Made by a program: the position numbers and the translations under genes. DNA of 64,000 nucleotides. Origin: Amblyomma americanum. Its lineage: Eukaryota; Arthropoda; Arachnida; Ixodida; Ixodidae. The DNA lies in assembly GCF_052857255.1 (NCBI RefSeq), contig NC_135504.1, positions 137,132,929 to 137,196,928 on the forward strand. Reading direction: 5' to 3'. This document shows positions 33,940 to 46,899 of this stretch, one piece after another (position 1 is the first letter of the stretch; every line of letters starts with the position of its first letter). The notes below the pieces were generated by a model. The model was not told the DNA's origin. It made no database searches and saw only the letters and a list, made by a program, of their open reading frames with translations.

Positions 33940-35841
33940 TTACTATGGAGCATGTGCTTCCGTCCTGGTGATGAGCCCAGTCGGCCACAGAAGCTGCGCT
34001 ACAAAAACGAAGAATTGCAGCATGTGTCTATGGTCTGTGCCACTAAGTCCACTGAATTATCCGGCGAATGAGATGCTGGTTGTATGTTCGTGTAGGCATG
34101 ATTTCGCTGAGATCACAGCGATAGCACGTCTATAACGATTCAGTGGGCTTGCTTCATCTTAGTGCAGGGGCATCTATTCCATAGAAGAATCTCCCGTTTT
34201 GCCGCCACCACCGATAAACCACCTCACTATGGAGCATGTGCGTCCGTGCTGGTGATGAGCCCAGTCGACCACAATACCTGCGCTACAAAAACGAAGAATT
34301 GCAACATGTGTCTATGGTCAGTTCCATCAAGTCAGCTGAATTATCCAGGGAATGGGATGCTGGTTGTATGTTTGTGAATGAGTGATTTCCCGGAGGTCAC
34401 AGCTGTAGCTCGTCTATAACGGTTCACTGGGCTTGCTTCATCTTAGTGAAGGGGCATGTATTTTCTGGAAAAACCACTGCTTTGCCGCCATCGCTGATAA
34501 ACCGCCTTACTATGGAGCATGTGCTTCCGTGCTGGTGATGAGCCCAGTCGGACACAGAACCTGGGCTACAAAAACGAAGAATTGCAACATGTGTCTATGG
34601 TCGGTGCAACCAAGTCCACTGAATTATCCGGCGAATGAGATGCTGGTTGTATGTTTGTGTAGGCACGATTTCGCTGAAGTCATAGTTGTAGCTAGTCTAT
34701 AAGGTTCACTGGGCATGCTTCATTTTAGTGCAGAGGCATGTATTCCCTGGAAAAAGCCGCTGCTTTGCCGCCATCGCTGATAAACCGCCTTACTATGGAG
34801 CATGTGCTTCCGTGCTGGTGATGAGCCTAGTCGGCCACATAACCTGTGCTACAAAAACGAAGACTTGCAACATGTGACTATGGTCGGTGCCAAGTTAACT
34901 GAATTATCCGGCGAATGAGATGCAGGTTGTATGTTCGTGTAGGCATGATTTCGCTGAGGTCAAAGATTTAGCTCGTCTATAACGGTACACTGGGCTTGCT
35001 TCATCTTAGTGAAGGGGCATGTATTTCCTGTAAAAAGCAGCTGCTTTGCCGCCATTGCTGATAAACCGCCTTACTATGGAGCATGTGCTTCCGTGCTGGT
35101 GGTGAGCCCAGTCGGCCACAGAACCTCTGCTACAAAAACGAAGAATTGCAACATGTGTCTATGGTCTGTGCCAATAAGTCCACTGAATTATCCGGCGAAT
35201 GAGATGCTGGTTGTATGTTCGTGTAGGCATGATTTCGCTGAGATCACAGCGATAGCACGTCTATAACGATTCAGTGGGCTTGCTTCATCTTAGTGCAGGG
35301 GCATCTATTCCATAGAAGAATCTCCCGTTTTGCCGCCACCACCGATAAACCGCCTCACTATGGAGCATGTGCGTCCGTGCTGGTGATGAGCCCAGTCGAC
35401 CACATTACCTGCGCTACAAAAACGAAGAATTGCAACATGTGTTTATGGTCGGTGCCACCAAGTCCACTGAATTTTCGTGCGAATGTGTTGCCGGTTGTAT
35501 GTTTGTGAATGCATGATTTCGCGGAGGTCAAAGCTGTAGCTCGTCTATAACGGTTCACTGGGCTTGCTTCGTCTTTATGCAGGGGCGAGTATTTCCCTGG
35601 AAAAATCAGCCGCTTTGCCGCCACCGTCGATATACCGCATTCCTATGGAGCATGTGCGTCCGTGGTGGTGATGAGCACAGTCGGCCACAGAAATTGTGCT
35701 ACAAAAACGAATAATTTCAACATATGTGTAAGGTCGGTGCCACCAAGTCCACTGAATTATCCGGGGAATGGGATGCTGTTTGTATGCTCGTGTAGGCATG
35801 ATTTCGCTGAGGTCACAGATTTAGCTCGTCTATAACGGTAC
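33936..35841 (+). repeat. Inner mirror arm, right
   Basis: This is the first sequence right of the breakpoint and the inverted copy of 27,340-29,245. It ends where a C4 monomer at 35,862 begins a five-monomer segment (to ~37,260) that has no counterpart at this place on the left but resembles 29.3-30.4 kb inverted. Confidence 0.9.
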
Positions 35842-36969
35842 ACTGGGCTTGCTTCACCTTAGTGAAGGGTCATGTATTTCCTGGAAAAAACAGCTGCTTT
35901 GCCGCCATCGCTGATAAATCGTCTTCCTATGGAGCATGTGCGTCCGTGCTGGTGATGAGCCCAGTCGGCCACAGAACCTGTGCTACTATAACGAAGAATT
36001 GCAACATGTTTCTATGGTCGGTGCCACCAAGTCTACTGAATTATCCGGCAAATGAGATGCTGGTTTTATGTTCGTGTAGGCATTATTTCGCTGAGGTCAT
36101 AGCTGTAGCTCGTCTATAAGGTTCACTGGGCTTGCTTCATTTTAGTGCAGGGGCATGTATTCCCTGGAAAAAGCAGCTGCTTTGCCGCCATCGCTGATAA
36201 ACCACCGTACTATGGAGCATGTGCTTCCGTGCTGGTGACGAGCCTAGTCGACCACATAACCTGTGCTACAAAAACGAAGACTTGCAACATGTGACTATGG
36301 TCGGTGCCAAGTCAACTGAATTATCCGGCGAATGAGATGCAGGTTGTATGTTCGTGTATGCATGATTTCGCTCCGGTCACAGATGTAGCTCGTCTTTAAC
36401 GGTACACTGGGCTTGCTTCATCTTAGTGAAGGGGCATGTATTTCCTGGAAAAAGCAGCTGCTTTGCCGCCATTGCTGATAAACCGCCTTACTATGGAGCA
36501 TGTGCTTCCGTGCTGGTGATGAGCCCAGTCGGCCACAGAACCTCTGCTACAAAAACGAAGAATTGCAACATGTGTCTCTGGTCGGTTGCACCAAGTCCAC
36601 TGAATTATCCGGGGAATGGGATTCTGGTTGCATGTTCGTGTAGGTATGATTTCGCTGAGGTCACAGTGATAGCTCGTCTATAACGATTCACTGGGATTGC
36701 TTCATCTTAGTGCAGGTGCATCTATTCCATAGAAGAATCTCCCGTTTTGCCGCCACCACCGATAAACCGCCTTACTATGGAGCATGTGCGTCTGTGCTGG
36801 TGATGAGACAAGTCGACCACAGAACCTGCGCTACAAAAACGAAGAATTGCAACATATGTCTATGGTCGGTTCTATCAAGTCAACTGAATTATCCGGCGAA
36901 GGAGATGCTGGTTGTATGTTCGTGTAGGCATGATTTCGCTGAGATCACAGCGATAGCTAGTCTATAACG
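35267..36969 (+). repeat. Six-monomer cassette, right occurrence 1
   Basis: The cassette is in inverted order (C6, C5, C4, C3, C2, C1), with C4 near 35,862, C3 near 36,146, C2 at 36,426 and C1 at 36,710. It repeats directly at 41,215-42,917, offset 5,948 bp (21 monomers), with close agreement from ~35,150 to ~36,840. Confidence 0.85.
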
Positions 36970-37261
36970 ATTCACTGGGCTTGATTCATCTTAGTGCAGG
37001 GGCATCTATTCCATAGAAGAATCTCCCGTTTTTCGCCAGCACCGATAAACCGCCTTACTATGGAGAATGTGCGTCCGTGCTGGTGTAGCGCAGTCGACCA
37101 CAATACCTGCGCTACAAAAACGAATAATTTCAACATGAGTCTATGGTCGGTTCCATCAAGTCAACTGAATTATCCAAGGAATGGGATGCTGGTTGATTGT
37201 TTGTGAATGCATGATTTTGCGGAGGTCACAGCTGTAGCTCGTCTATAACGGTTCACTGGGC

Positions 37262-38210
37262 TTGCTTCATCTTAGTGTAGGGGCATGTATTCATTGCAAA
37301 AACAGCTGCTTTGCCGCCATCGCTGATACACCGCCTTACTATGGAGCATGTGCTTCCGTCCTGGTGATGAGCCCAGTCGGCCACAGATGCTGCGCTACAA
37401 AAACTAAGAATTGCAACATGTGTCTATGGTCTGTGCCACTAAGTCCACTGAATTATCCGGCGTATGAGATGCTGGTTGTATGTTCGTGTAGGCATGATTT
37501 CGCTGAGATCACAGCGATAGCACGTCTATAACGATTCAGTGGGTTTGCTTCATCTTATTGCAGGGGCATTTATTCCATAGAAGAATCTCCCGTTTTGCCG
37601 CCACCACCGATAAACCGCCTCACTATGGAGCATGTGCGTCCGTGCTGGTGTAGCCCAGTCGACCACAATACCTGCGCTACAAAAACGAAGAATTGTAACA
37701 TATGTCTATGGTCAGTTCCATCAAGTCAGCTGTATTATCCAGGGAATGGGATGCTGGTTGTATGTTTGTGAATGCGTGATTTCCCGGAGGTCACAGCTGT
37801 AGCTCGTCTATAACGGTTCACTGGGCTTGCTTCATCTTAGTGAAGGGGCACGTATTTTCTGGAAAAACCACTAATTTGCCGCCATCGCTGATAAACCGCC
37901 TTACTATGGAGCATGTGCTTCCGTGCTGGTGATGAGCCCAGTCGGCCACAGAACCTGGGCTACAAAAACGAAGAATTGCAACATGTGTCTATGGTCGGTG
38001 CAACCAAGTCCACTGAATTATCCGGCGAATGAGATGCTGGTTGTATGTTTGTGTAGGCATGATTTCGCTGAAGTCATAGTTGTAGCTAGTCTATAAGGTT
38101 CACTGGGCTTGCTTCATTTTAGTGCAGAGGCATGTATTCCCTGGAAAAAGCCGCTGCTTTGCCGCCATCGCTGATAAACCGCCTTACTATGGAGCATGTG
38201 TTTCCGTGCT
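37262..38210 (+). repeat. Mirror block of 26.38-27.33 kb
   Basis: This pairs in reverse with ~26,384-27,332 at sum 64,594. It shares the shortened GGTGTAGCCCAGTC and the rare CCGGCGTATGAG. It also continues directly to ~38,690 as a copy of 43.68-44.92 kb (offset 6,233 bp, 22 monomers), sharing CTTATTGCAGGGGC. Confidence 0.85.
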
Positions 38211-39521
38211 GGTGATGAGCCCAGTCGGCCACATAACCTGTGCTACCAAAACGAAGACTTGCAACATGTGTCTATGGTCGGTGCCACCAAGTACACTAAA
38301 TTTTCCGGCGAATGAGATGCTGGTTGTATGTTCGTGTAGGCATGAATTCGCTGAGGTCATAGCTGTAGCTCGTCTATAACGGTTCAGTGGGCTTGCTTCA
38401 TCGTAGTGAAGCGGCATGTATTTCCTGGAAAAAGCAGCTGCTTTGCCGCCATCGCCGATAAACCGCCTTACAATGCAGTACGTGCTTCTGTGCTGGAGAT
38501 GAGCCCAGTCGGCCACATAACCTGTGCTACAAAAACGAAGAATTCCAACATGTCTCTATGGTCGGTGCCGCCAAGTCCACTGAATTATCCGGCGAGTGAG
38601 ATGCTGGCTGTATGTTCGGGTAGGCATGATTTCGCTGAGGTCATAGCTGTAGCTCGTCTATAACGGTCCACGGGGCTTGCTTCATTTTAGTGTTGGGGCA
38701 TGTATTCATTGGAAAAAGCAGCTGCTTTGCCGCCATCGCTGATAAACCGCCTTCCTATGGGGCATGTGCTTCCCTGCTGGTGATGAGCCCTGTCGGCCAC
38801 AGAACCTGTGCTTCAAAAAGGAAGAATTCCAACATGTGTCTATGCTCGGTGCCACCAAGTTCACTGAATTATCCGGCGAGTGATATGCTGGCTGTATGTT
38901 CGTGTAGGCATAATTTCGCTGAGATTACAGCGATAGCTCGTCTACAACGATTCACTGGGCTTGCTTCATCTTAGTGCAGGGGCATCTATTCCATAGAAGA
39001 AGCTCCCGTTTTGCCGCCACCACCGATAAACCGCCTTACTATGGAGAATGTGCGTCCGTGCTGGTGATGAGCCCAGTCGACCACAGAACCTGCGCAACAA
39101 AAACGAAGAATTGCAACATGTGTCTATGGTCGGTTCCATCAAGTCAACTGAATTATCCAGGGAATGGGATGCTGGTTGTATGTCTGTGAATGCATGATTT
39201 CGCGGAGGTCACAGCTGTAGCTCGTCTATAAAGGTTCACTGGGATTGCTTCGTCTTTGTGCAGGGGCGTGTATTCCCTGGAAAAATCAGCCGCTTTGCCG
39301 CCACCGCCGATAAACCGCCTTCCAATGGAGCATGTGCGTCCGTGCTGGTGATGAGCCCAGTCGGCCACAGAAGTTGTGCTACAAAAACGAATAATTGCAA
39401 CATATGTCTAAGGTCGGTGCCACCAAGTATACTGAATTATCCGGGGAATGGGATGCTGGTTGTATGCTCTTGTAGGCATGATTTCGCTGAGGTCACAGCT
39501 GTAGGTCGTCTATAACGGTTC

Positions 39522-42500
39522 ACTGGGCTTGCTTCATCTTAGTGTAGCGGTATGTATTCATTGGAAAAAGCAGCTGCTTTGGCGCCATTGCTGATAAACC
39601 GCCTTCCTATGGGGCATGTGCTTCCCTGCTGCGATGAGCCCAGTCGCCCACAGAACCTGTGCTACAAAAACGAAGAATTCCAACATGTGTCTATGGTCGG
39701 TGCCACCAAGTCCACTGAATTATCCGGCAAATAAGATGCTGGTTTTATGTTCGTGTAGGCATTATTTCGCTGAGGTCATAGCTGTAGCTCGTCTATAAGG
39801 TTCACTGGGCTTGCTTCATTTTGAGTGCAGGGGCATGTATTCCCTGGAAAAAGCAGCTGCTTTGCCGCCATCGCTGATAAACCACCGTACTATGGAGCAT
39901 GTGCTTCCGTGCTGGTGACGAGCCTAGTTGGCCACATAACCTGTGCTACAAAAACGAAGACTTGCAACATGTGACTATGGTCGGTGCCAAGTTAACTGAA
40001 TTATCCGGCGAATGAGATGCAGGTTGTATGTTCGTGTAGGCATGATTTCGCTGAGGTCAAAGATGTAGCTCGTCTATAACGGTACACTGGGCTTGCTTCA
40101 TCTTAGTGAAGGGGCATGTATTTCCTGTAAAAAGCAGCTGCTTTGCCGCCATTGCTGATAAACCGCCTTACTATGGAGCATGTGCTTCCGTGCTGGTGGT
40201 GAGCCCAGTCGGCCACAGAACCTCTGCTACAAAAACGAAGAATTGCAACATGTGTCTCTGGTCGGTGGCACCAAGTCCACTGAATTATCCGGGGAATGGG
40301 ATTCTGGTTGCATGTTCGTGTAGGTATGATTTCGCTGAGGTCACAGCGATAGCTCGTCTATAACGATTAACTGGGATTGCTTCATCTTAGTGCAGGTGCA
40401 TCTATTCCATAGAAGAATCTCCCGTTTTGCCGCCACCACCGATAAACCGCCTCACTATGGAGCATGTGCGTCCGTGCTGGTGATGAGCCCAGTCGACCAC
40501 AATACCCGCGCTACAAAAACGAAGAATTGCAACATGTGTCTATGGTCAGTTCCATCAAGTCAGCTGAATAATCCAGGGAATGTCATGCTGGTTGTATGTT
40601 TGTAAATGCGTGATTTCCCGGAGGTCACAGCTGTAGCTCGTCTATAACGGTTCACTGGGCTTGCTTCATCTTAGTGAAGGGGCATGTATTTCCTGGAAAA
40701 AGCAGCTGCTTTGACGCCATCGCTGATAAACCGCCCTACTATGGAGCATGTGCTTCCGTGCTGGTGATGAGCCCAGTCGGCCACATAACCTGTGCTACAA
40801 AAACGAAGAATTGCAACATGTGTCTATGGTCGGTGCAACCAAGGCCACTGATTTATCCGGCGAATGGGATGCTGGTTGTATGCTCGTGTTGGCATGATTT
40901 CACTGAGGTCATAGCTGTACCTCCTCTATACCGGTTCACTGGGCTTGCTTCATCTTAGTGTAGGGGCATGTATTCATTGCAAAAACAGCTGCTTTGCCGC
41001 CATCGCTGATAAACCGCCTTACTATGGAGCATGCGCTTCCGTCCTGGTGATGAGCCCAGTCGGCCACAGAAGCTGCGCTACAAAAACGAAGAATTGCAAC
41101 ATGTGTCTATGGTCTGTGCCACTAAGTCCACTGAATTATCCGGCGAATGAGATGCTGGTTGTATGTTCGTGTAGGCATGATTTCGCTGAGATCACAGCGA
41201 TAGCACGTCAATAACGATTCAGTGGGCTTGCTTCATCTTAGTGCAGGGGCATCTATTCCATAGAAGAATCTCCCGTTTTGCCGCCACCACCGATAAACCG
41301 CCTCACTATGGAGCATGTGCGTCCGTGCTGGTGATGAGCCCAGTCGACCACAATACCTGCGCTACAAAAACGAAGAATTGCAACATGTGTTTATGGTCGG
41401 TGCCACCAAGTCCACAGAATTTTCGTGCGAATGTGTTGCCGGTTGTATGTTTGTGAATGCATGATTTCGCGGAGGTCAAAGCTGTAGCTCGTCTATAACG
41501 GTTCACTGGGCTTGCTTCGTCTTTATGCAGGGGCGAGTATTTCCCTGGAAAAATCAGCCGCTTTGCCGCCACCGTCGATATACCGTATTCCTATGGAGCA
41601 TGTGCGTCCGTGGTGGTGATGAGCCCAGTCGGCCACAGAAATTGTGCTACAAAAACGAATAATTTCAACATATGTGTAAGGTCGGTGCCACCAAGTCCAC
41701 TGAATTATCCGGGGAATGGGATGCTGTTTGTATGCTCGTGTAGGCATGATTTCGCTGAGGTCACAGATTTAGCTCGTCTATAACGGTACACTGGGCTTGC
41801 TTCATCTTAGTGAAGGGTCATGTATTTCCTGGAAAAAACAGCTGCTTTGCCGCCATCGCTGATAAATCGTCTTCCTATGGAGCATGTGCGTCCGTGCTGG
41901 TGATGAGCCCAGTCGGCCACAGAACCTGTGCTACAATAACGAAGAATTGCAACATGTTTCTATGGTCGGTGCCACCAAGTCTACTGAATTATCCGGCAAA
42001 TGAGATGCTGGTTTTATGTTCGTGTAGGCATTATTTCGCTGAGGTCATAGCTGTAGCTCGTCTATAAGGTTCACTGGGCTTGCTTCATTTTAGTGCAGGG
42101 GAATGTATTCCCTGGAAAAAGCAGCTGCTTTGCCGCCATCGCTGATAAACCACCGTACTATGGATCATGTGCTTCCGTGCAGGTGACGAGCCTAGTCGGC
42201 CACATAACCTGTGCTACAAAAACGAAGACTTGCAACATGTGACTATGGTCGGTGTTAAGTCAACTGAATTATCCGGCGAATGAGATGCAGGTTGTATGTT
42301 CGTGTATGCATGATTTCGCTGAGGTCACAGATGTAGCTCGTCTTTAACGGTACACTGGGCTTGCTTCATCTTAGTGAAGGGGCATGTATTTCCTGGAAAA
42401 AGCAGCTGCTTTGCCGCCATTGCTGATAAACCGCCTTACTATGGAGCATGTGCTTCCGCGCTGGTGATGAGCCCAGTCGGCCACAGAACCTCTGCTACAA

Positions 42501-43690
42501 AAACGAAGAATTGCAACATGTGTCTCTGGTCGGTTGCACCAAGTCCACTGAATTATCCGGGGAATGGGATTCTGGTTGCATGTTCGTGTAGGTATGATTT
42601 CGCTGAGGTCACAGTGATAGCTCGTCTATAACGATTCACTGGGATTGCTTCATCTTAGTGCAGGTGCATCTATTCCATAGAAGAATCTCCCGTTTTGCCG
42701 CCACCACCGATAAACCGCCTTACTATGGAGCATGTGCGTCTGTGCTGGTGATGAGACAAGTCGACCACAGAACCTGCGCTACAAAAACGAAGAATGGCAA
42801 CATGTGTCTATGGTCGGTGCAACCAAGGCCACTGATTTATCCGGCGAATGGGATGCTGGTTGTATGCTCGTGTTGGCATGATTTCACTGAGGTCATAGCT
42901 GTAGCTCCTCTATACCGGTTCACTGGGCTTGCTTCATCTTAGTGTAGGGGCATGTATTCATTGCAAAAACAGCTGCTTTGCCGCCGTCGCTGATAAACCG
43001 CCTTACTATGGAGCATGTGCTTCCGTCCTGGTGATGAGCCCAGTCGGCCACAGAAGCTGCGCTACAAAAACGAAGAATTGCAGCATGTGTCTATGGTCGG
43101 TTGCACCAAGTCCACTGAATTATCCGGCGAATGAGATGCTGGTTGTATGTTCGTGTAGGCATGATTTCGCTGAGATCACAGCGATAGCACGTCTATAACG
43201 ATTCAGTGGGCTTGCTTCATCTTAGTGCAGGGGCATCTATTCCATAGAAGAATCTACCGTTTTGCCGCCACCACCGATAAACCGCCTCACTATGGAGCAT
43301 GTGCGTCCGTGCTGGTGATGAGCCCAGTCGACCACAATACCTGCGCTAAAAAACGAAGAATTGCAACATGTGTCTATGGTCAGTTCCATCAAGTCAGCTG
43401 AATTATCCAGGGAATGGGATGCTGGTTGTATGTTTGTGAATGCGTGATTTCCCGGAGGTCACAGCTGTAGCTCGTCTATAACGGTTCACTGGGCTTGCTA
43501 CATCTTAGTGAAGGGGCATGTATTTCCTGGAAAAACCATTGCTTTGCCGCCATCGCTGATAAACCGCCTTACTATTGAGCATGTGCTTCCGTGCTGGTGA
43601 TGAGCCCAGTCGGCCACAGAACCTGGGCTACAAAAACGAAGAATTGCAACATGTGTCTATGGTCGGTGCAACCAAGTCCACTGAATTATC
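39522..43690 (+). repeat. Mirror block of 28.55-32.44 kb
   Basis: This pairs in reverse with the left side at sum 72,244 from ~40,106 outward, and at 71,962 for 39,522-39,800. The difference is one extra monomer here (39,825-40,105, a C3-like short form). It repeats part of the inner mirror arm, so left 28.55-29.24 kb has two inverted partners on the right. Confidence 0.85.
41215..42942 (+). repeat. Six-monomer cassette, right occurrence 2
   Basis: This matches right occurrence 1 at offset 5,948 and left occurrence 4 as an inverted copy (coordinate sum 72,244). Like left occurrence 4 and unlike right occurrence 1, its C1 monomer becomes chimeric near 42,795 (GAATGGCAACATG). The inverted partner is therefore its closer relative. 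Confidence 0.85.
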
Positions 43691-44923
43691 CGGTGAATGA
43701 GATTCTGGTTGTATGTTCGTGTAGGCATGATTTCGCTGAGATCACAGCGATAGCACGTCTATAACGATTCAGTGGGTTTGCTTCCTCTTATTGCAGGGGC
43801 ATCTATTCCATAGAAGAATCTCCCGTTTTGCCGCCACCACCGATACACCGCCTCACTATGGAGCATGTGCGTCCGTGCTGGTGTAGCCCAGTCGACCACA
43901 ATACCTGCGCTACAAAAACGAAGAATTGCAACATATGTCTATGGTCAGTTCCATCAAGTCAGCTGAATTATCCAGGGAATGGGATGCTGGTTGCATGTTT
44001 GTGAATGCCTGATTTCCCGGAGGTCACAGCTGTAGCTCGTCTATAACGGTTCACTGGGCTTGCTTCATCTTAGTGAAGGGGCACGTATTTTCTGGAAAAA
44101 CCACTAATTTGCCGCCATCGCTGATAAACCGCCTTACTATGGAGCATGTGCTTCCGTGCTGGTGATGAGCCCAGTCGGCCACAGAACCTGGGCTACAAAA
44201 ACGAAGAATTGCAACATGTGTCTATGGTCGGAGCAACCAAGTCCACTGAATTATCCGGCGAATGAGATGCTGGTTGTATGTTTGTGTAGGCATGATTTCG
44301 CTGAAGTCATAGTTGTAGCTAGTCTATAAGGTTCACTGGGCTTGCTTCATTTTAGTGCAGAGGCATGTATTCCCTGGAAAAAGCCGCTGCTTTGCCGCCA
44401 TCGCTGATAAACCGCCTTACTATGGAGCATGTGTTTCCGTGCTGGTGATGAGCCCAGTCGGCCACATAACCTGTGCTACCAAAACGAAGACTTGCAACAT
44501 GTGTCTATGGTCGGTGCCACCAAGTACACTAAATTTTCCGGCGAATGAGATGCTGGTTGTATGTTCGTGTAGGCATGAATTCGCTGAGGTCATAGCTGTA
44601 GCTCGTCTATAACGGTTCAGTGGGCTTGCTTCATCGTAGTGAAGCGGCATGTATTTCCTGGAAAAAGCAGCTGCTTTGCCGCCATCGCTGATAAACCGCC
44701 TTACAATGCAGTACGTGCTTCTGTGCTGGAGATGAGCCCAGTCGGCCACATAACCTGTGCTACAAAAACGAAGAATTCCAACATGTGTCTATGGTCGGTG
44801 CCGCCAAGTCCACTGAATTATCCGGCGTGTGAGATGCTGGCTGTATGTTCGGGTAGGCATGAGTTCGCTGAGGTCATAGCTGTAGCTCGTCTATAACGGT
44901 CCACGGGGCTTGCTTCATCTTAG
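43683..44923 (+). repeat. Higher-order block, direct copy of 37.45-38.69 kb
   Basis: Offset 6,233 bp (22 monomers). The two share ACCAAGTACACTAAATTTTCC and TACAATGCAGTACGTGC, changes not seen elsewhere in the window. After 44,923 the copies diverge, one going to subtype D and the other to the TTTAAATGCAGC monomer. Confidence 0.87.
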
Positions 44924-46899
44924 TGCAGGGGCATGTATTTCCTTTAAATGCAGCTGCTTTGCTGCCATCGCTGATAAACCGCCTTACTATGGAGCATGTG
45001 CTTCCGTCCTGGTGATGAGCCCAGACAGACACAGAACCTATACTACAAAAACGAAGAATTGCAACATGTGTCTATGGTCGGTGCCACCAAGTCCACTGAA
45101 TTTTCCGGCGAATGAGATGCTGTTTGTGTGTTCGTGTAGGCATGATTTCGCTGAGGTCATAGCTGTAGCTCGTCTATAACGGTTCACTGGGCTTGCTTCA
45201 TCTTAGTGCAGGGGCGTGTATTCCCTGGAAAAAGCAACTGCTTTGCCGCCATCGCTGATAAACCGCGTTCCTATGGAGCATGTGCTTCTGTGCTGGTGAT
45301 GAGCCCAGTCCGCCACAAAGCCTGTGCTACAAAAACGAAGAATTGCAACATGTGTCTATGGTCGGTGCAACCAAGGCCACTGATTTATCCGGTGAATGGG
45401 ATGCTGGTTGTATGCTCGTGTTGGCATGATTTCGCTGAGGTCATAGCTGTAGCTGGTCTATAACGGTTCACTGGGCTTGCTTCATCTTAGTGTAGGGGCA
45501 TGTATTCATTGGAAAAAGCAGCTGCTTTGCCGCCATCGCAGATAAACCGCCTTACTATGGAGCATATGCTTCCGTCCTGGTGATGAGCCCAGTCGGCCAC
45601 AGAACCTGCGCTACAAAAACGAATAATTGCAACATGTGACTATGGTCGGTGCCAAGTTAACTGAATTATCCGGCGAATGAGATGCAGGTTGTATGTTCGT
45701 GTAGGCATGATTTCGCTGAGGTCAAAGATGTAGCTCGTCTATAACGGTACACTGGGCTTGCTTCATCTTAGTGAAGGGGCATGTATTTCCTGTAAAAAGC
45801 AGCTGCTTTGCCGCCATTGCTGATAAACCGCCTTACTATGGAGCATGTGCTTCCGTGCTGGTGGTGAGCCCAGTCGGCCACAGAACCTCTGCTACAAAAA
45901 CGAAGAATTGCAACATGTGTCTCTGGTCGGTGGCACCAAGTCCACTGAATTATCCGGGGAATGGGATTCTGGTTGCATGTTCGTGTAGGTATGATTTCGC
46001 TGAGGTCACAGCGATAGCTCGTCTATAACGATTCACTGGGATTGCTTCATCTTAGTGCAGGTGCATCTATTCCATAGAAGAATCTCCCGTTTTGCCGCCA
46101 CCACCGATAAACCGCCTTACTATGGAGCATGTGCGTCTGTGCTGGTGATGAGACAAGTCGACCACAGAACCTGCGCTACAAAAACGAAGAATGGCAACAT
46201 GTGTCTATGGTCGGTGCAACCAAGGCCACTGATTTATCCGGGGAATGCGATGCTGTTTGTATGCTCGTGTAGGCATGATTTCGCTGAGGTCACAGCTGTA
46301 GCTCGTCTATAACGGTTCACTGGGCTTGCTTCATCTTAGTGAAGGGGCATGTATTTCCTGGAAAAAACAGCTGCTTTGCCGCCATCGCTGATTAACCGCC
46401 TTACTATGGAGCATGTATTTCCGTGCTGGTGATGAGCCCAGTCGGCCACAGAAGCTGTGCTACAAAAACGAAAAATTCCAACATGTGTCTATGGTCGGTG
46501 CAACCAAGGCCACTGGTTTAACCGGCGAATGAGATGCTTTTTGTATGCTCGTGTGGGCATGATTTTGCTGAGGTCATAGCTGTAGCTCGTCTATAATGGT
46601 TCACTGGGCTTGCTTCATCTTAGTGTAGGGGCATGTATTCATTGTAAAAAGCAGCTGCTTTGTCGCCATCGCTGATAAACCGCCTCCCTATGGAACATGT
46701 GCTTCCCTGCTGGTGATGAGCCCAGTCGGCCACCGAACCTCTGCTACAAAAACGAAGAATTGCAACACGTGTCTCTGGTCGGTGGCACCAAGTCCACTGA
46801 ATTATCCGGGGAATGGTATTCTGGTTGCATGTTCGTGTAGGTATGATTTCGCTGAGGTCACAGCGATAGCTCGTCTATAACATTTCAACGGGCTTGCTT

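Noticed and set aside
33859..34071. Open frame crossing the inversion join as a fusion gene
   Set aside because: It is satellite in two orientations read through a join, with no independent support for coding.
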